From: DATHCB01 sp035319765
GTDB taxonomy: Archaea > Thermoproteota > Bathyarchaeia > Bathyarchaeales > SOJC01
Assembly (NCBI GenBank): GCA_035319765.1
Contig: DATHCB010000148.1
Coordinates: 3,659 to 67,658, forward strand
Direction: 5' to 3'
DNA length: 64,000 bases
The notes under the pieces were generated by a model. It searched no databases. It was not told the DNA's origin and saw nothing but the letters and a program-made list of their open reading frames with translations. The stretch's first letter is position 1. Every line of letters starts with the position of its first letter. The translations under genes and the position numbers were made by a program. Of this stretch, positions 61,469-64,000 are shown one piece after another.

Positions 61469-62290
61469 TTGTTTTTGAGCGAGTCTTTTGCGTGTCGTAC
61501 ACTGCGTGAAGAAGATGACAGGGCAGTTAGCGGGCTGGTTCGGGAGACTTTTAGCGGTTTTCTTGAAGGAAAATTCTGGGATTGGAAGTACCTTCAAAAT
61601 CCCTTTTTTGACCGTTCGTATGTGGCCGTTGCTGAAGATAACGGGAAGATTGTTGGGTGCAATCACTGGCTTCCTAGGCGGCTCAAGCTCTCTGACTCGG
61701 TCGTGGTGGATGTAGCGTTGGGCGCCGATATAGCCGTGGTTCCAGAGTATCGTATGAAAGGCGTTGGCAGAGCTTTGATTCATTTCTTGAGGTCGCAGCA
61801 TAAGGGCAGTAATCTGACGTTGATGTACATGTTCGCCAACCCTGAGTTGCGGAAGCATTTTCACACTCCGGTTGCCGGCTACGGTCCAGCGCCTGGCGGC
61901 ACGGCTTTGTACACGAAGATCCTAAACTGGAACAAAGTGATCGGTAATGCAGTTGCGTTCACGGAGAGAGTGAACCGTGGAGAGTTTGGAGATAGGCTTG
62001 CCAAGGTGAACTTGAGCGTTGCCTTCAAGGTGCAGGGTGCTCCACCACTTTTTTTGCGTGTAAACAGCAAAGGCGCGTATACTGATGCCTCTAATGCGCG
62101 TGCAGACGTGGCGATTACGAGTGATGTGACGAGTTTGAGTAAGATCAAGGACGGCGAGGCTAGTGGGTGGCGGTTGATTGGACTACTACTGACGGGCAGG
62201 TTGCGGTTTCGCGGTAGCATACGAAAGTTGCTGGCTTTCTACAGGAATTTGTGGGTCTTTCGTGAGATCTTGAGTGGGAAGCTCACTTAG
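61469..62290 (+). CDS. GNAT acetyltransferase fused to SCP2-like domain (second copy)
   Basis: 273 residues; TTG 61469 or 61475. Its GNAT core is better preserved: VVVDVALGADIAVVPEYRMK then GVGRALIHFLRSQ, with the R-x-x-G-V-G acetyl-CoA loop, and YMFANPELRKHFHTPVAGYG. The C-terminal SCP2-like part (LSVAFKVQGAPPLFLRVNSK, then GLLLTGRLRFRGSIRKLLAF) matches that of the preceding gene. Spacing of 6 bp and 15 bp to neighbours makes an operon with the PaaK-like ligase. Confidence 0.8.
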   Translation: MFLSESFACRTLREEDDRAVSGLVRETFSGFLEGKFWDWKYLQNPFFDRSYVAVAEDNGKIVGCNHWLPRRLKLSDSVVVDVALGADIAVVPEYRMKGVGRALIHFLRSQHKGSNLTLMYMFANPELRKHFHTPVAGYGPAPGGTALYTKILNWNKVIGNAVAFTERVNRGEFGDRLAKVNLSVAFKVQGAPPLFLRVNSKGAYTDASNARADVAITSDVTSLSKIKDGEASGWRLIGLLLTGRLRFRGSIRKLLAFYRNLWVFREILSGKLT

Positions 62291-62305
62291 GCTTGGTGAA
62301 TAACG

Positions 62306-63592
62306 TTGTATGGAGCTTTTTGGGACAAGAAGGTTCAGGGCGCTTCAACCCGAGAGTTAGAGCGTTTGCAGCTTAAGCTTCTGAAGAGACAAGTTGCTAG
62401 AGTGTACGAGAATAGCAGGTTCTACAGGAGCAAGTTTAAGGAGTTCGACATCAAGCCGTCCATGATTAAGGCTCTCGACGATGTGCACAAGCTTCCGTTT
62501 GTTTCCAGACAGGAGTTAGAGGAGCGTTTCGATGACCTATTAGGCGTGCCTTGTTCCAAGCTCGCAACAGTTCGAATGACCAGTGGAACCACCGGGCATC
62601 CGTTGAAGATAGCCCACAGTCACAAGGATATTCGGCTCATAGCCGATGCTTCAGCGCGTAAGCTTACTTATCACGGCGTTACATCCAAAGACCGCGTTCA
62701 GATCACTGGAGCATACGGTCTGTGGCAGGGAGCGTGGTCAGCGCATTGGGGTGCGGACAAGATAGGCGCGTGCATCATACCTGTCGGCCCTGGAGATACA
62801 GAACGCCAGATTCGCCTGATCAAGCAGTTGGGCACCACGGTGCTTTACGGCACTACGAACTTTCATTTGCGGATTCTTGAGGTTGCAAAGTCTTTAGGTG
62901 AAGACCTTAGCGGCTACAAGCTCAGGGTTGGTGTCTGTGTTGCCGATAGGCCTACTAAGCTTCAGGTTTCTATGATGGAGAAAGGGTTCGGCTACGAGAA
63001 GGTAGCCCTTGATTACGGGGCCACAGAGTTTCCTGGGTTCTCAGTGAACTGCGATGATGCCATTGACTTTCATCATGTCTGGGCTGACTATTATCTAGTT
63101 GAAGTTGTGGACCCTGAAACACACGAGCCCTTAAGCGAGGGCGAAAGGGGTGAGCTGGTTGTCACCAGTTTGCAGCGTGAGGCGTTTCCCTTGATCCGTT
63201 ACCTTTCTAGGGACGTCACCGCCATGTGGAGCTTCAAGAAATGCAGCTGCGGCATGAGTCATCCCAAAGTCAGCGCTGACATTGATAGGGAGGATTTTAT
63301 GGTCAAGGCGCGCGGGGTGCCCATTTTCCCGAGTCATGTGGAAGTTATTCTAAGCGAGTTCTCTTCGCTCACTGGAAAATGCCAGATTATCGTGGACAAA
63401 CGCACGCCGAGCCATGACGTTGCTTTGAAGGTTGAGGTGGCGAAACCGTTGACGCCAAGCGAGGAGAAGACACTGAGCACGCAGATCGTTGAACAGGTTA
63501 GGAACAGAATTGGGGTCACGGTTAACAACTTAACGTTTGTTTCAAAGGGAACCTTTGGAGACAAGTTTCAGAAAACAGTCGCTATCGCCTAG
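62306..63592 (+). CDS. phenylacetate-CoA ligase-like adenylate-forming enzyme
   Basis: 428 residues, ANL superfamily. VRMTSGTTGHPLKIA (about 90-104) is the ATP phosphate loop, VALDYGATEFPGF the adenine-binding motif, GERGELVVTSL and FPLIRYLSRDVTAMW the hinge region, and the C-terminal lid ends KGTFGDKFQK. CSCGM is a cysteine cluster seen in PaaK relatives. It activates a carboxylate as AMP ester and then CoA thioester; the true acid is unknown. With the upstream GNAT-SCP2 pair it suggests acyl activation and transfer to a cell-envelope molecule. Confidence 0.8.
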   Translation: MYGAFWDKKVQGASTRELERLQLKLLKRQVARVYENSRFYRSKFKEFDIKPSMIKALDDVHKLPFVSRQELEERFDDLLGVPCSKLATVRMTSGTTGHPLKIAHSHKDIRLIADASARKLTYHGVTSKDRVQITGAYGLWQGAWSAHWGADKIGACIIPVGPGDTERQIRLIKQLGTTVLYGTTNFHLRILEVAKSLGEDLSGYKLRVGVCVADRPTKLQVSMMEKGFGYEKVALDYGATEFPGFSVNCDDAIDFHHVWADYYLVEVVDPETHEPLSEGERGELVVTSLQREAFPLIRYLSRDVTAMWSFKKCSCGMSHPKVSADIDREDFMVKARGVPIFPSHVEVILSEFSSLTGKCQIIVDKRTPSHDVALKVEVAKPLTPSEEKTLSTQIVEQVRNRIGVTVNNLTFVSKGTFGDKFQKTVAIA

Positions 63593-63620
63593 CACGTCTA
63601 CTTGCATGTGAGGGTTTTTC

Positions 63621-64000
63621 GTGATTTTCTGTCTTTCTGCGTCTTACAAGAAGGCGAAGCTGCCGTTGTTGGAGTCGCTTGTCTTCAAGGATGCTGACGC
63701 TGTTGCGAAGGGTTTGTGCTCTGAGGGTTTGACTGAGGAGTGTGTTCTTCTTCAGACGTGTCATCGTGTTGAGATTTATGGTGTCGTGAAGGGTTCTTCC
63801 GAAAAAGATGCTGTATCGAGCATATTGAGGTACTGGAGCGCCAACACTGGCATAAGCTTGGACATTCTGACAGGCAACATTGACCTGCTTAAGGGCAGAG
63901 AGGCGACGTTGAACCTCTTTAACGTGGCCTGCGGTCTGGATTCGATGATCGTCGGCGAGGACCAAATCCTGGGCCAAGTCAGAACAGCTTACGTGAAGGC
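63621..64000 (+). CDS. hemA: glutamyl-tRNA reductase, partial at window edge
   Basis: The frame opens at GTG 63621 (GAGGG 7-11 bp before) and runs off the window after 126 codons. CVLLQTCHRVEIYG carries the catalytic cysteine, and FNVACGLDSMIVGEDQILGQ with VRTAY is the strongly conserved central motif of GluTR. It reduces glutamyl-tRNA to glutamate-1-semialdehyde, the first step of tetrapyrrole synthesis in archaea. Probably starts a heme/cobamide precursor operon continuing beyond 64000. Confidence 0.9.
   Translation, partial: MIFCLSASYKKAKLPLLESLVFKDADAVAKGLCSEGLTEECVLLQTCHRVEIYGVVKGSSEKDAVSSILRYWSANTGISLDILTGNIDLLKGREATLNLFNVACGLDSMIVGEDQILGQVRTAYVK

Overview
The window looks like a single contig from an uncultured archaeon, most likely of the Bathyarchaeia/TACK kind. 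This rests on TATA boxes about 25 bp before leaderless starts, frequent TTG and GTG starts, archaeal HTH_45-type regulators, NosD-like and PQQ-propeller surface proteins with C-terminal anchors, a UbaA/MoeB-like E1 enzyme and a glutamyl-tRNA reductase. Lineage is an inference; no rRNA or tRNA gene was seen.

Layout. 0-5 kb: the 3' part of a repeat-rich surface protein, a membrane protein, a quinone-oxidoreductase-like enzyme and a radical SAM enzyme. 5-19 kb: an accessory region with a gene-less block of nested inverted repeats (5124-5769), a transposase remnant, two NosD-like beta-helix proteins, a PQQ-propeller protein, other secreted or membrane proteins, an Lrp/AsnC regulator and a Trm112-domain methyltransferase. 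Here a 16-17 bp imperfect palindrome (GGATAAAACTTTACCC core) recurs six times, and three surface genes share an upstream motif. 19-34.5 kb: a surface glycan cluster with three nucleotide-sugar epimerase/dehydratases, a cupin, GT4 and GT2 glycosyltransferases, a large membrane glycosyltransferase, and two secreted proteins behind a strong promoter, probably the structural surface proteins being glycosylated. 34.5-43 kb: flavin reductase, C45 NTN hydrolase, CoA-binding protein plus thioredoxin, SpoIIM-like membrane proteins and a 1038-residue surface protein. 43-50 kb: CnaB-repeat surface protein, an EVE-like protein, the nrdR-nrdD-nrdG anaerobic ribonucleotide reductase operon with a palindromic operator candidate, and an E1-like enzyme. 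50-59 kb: RDD and small membrane proteins, aquaporin, GNAT, deazaflavin-type reductase, VapBC, a peptide-modifying-type radical SAM enzyme with a small leaderless gene nearby, and winged-helix regulators. 59-64 kb: two overlapping membrane proteins, two tandem GNAT-SCP2 proteins, a PaaK-like ligase and the start of hemA.

The most unusual feature is the hexamer GCGCGC. By eye it occurs about 24 times between genes or in gene remnants and about 7 times inside intact genes. Several copies sit exactly where a gene is cut off (nucleotidyltransferase 20669-20872, methyltransferase 21993-22192, unknown fragment 52265-52555, SpoIIM paralogue 42602, hypothetical 9699), and several are flanked by short inverted repeats. 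This may be a real recombination or insertion system, or ligation junctions from library or proximity-ligation chemistry; reads spanning the sites would decide.
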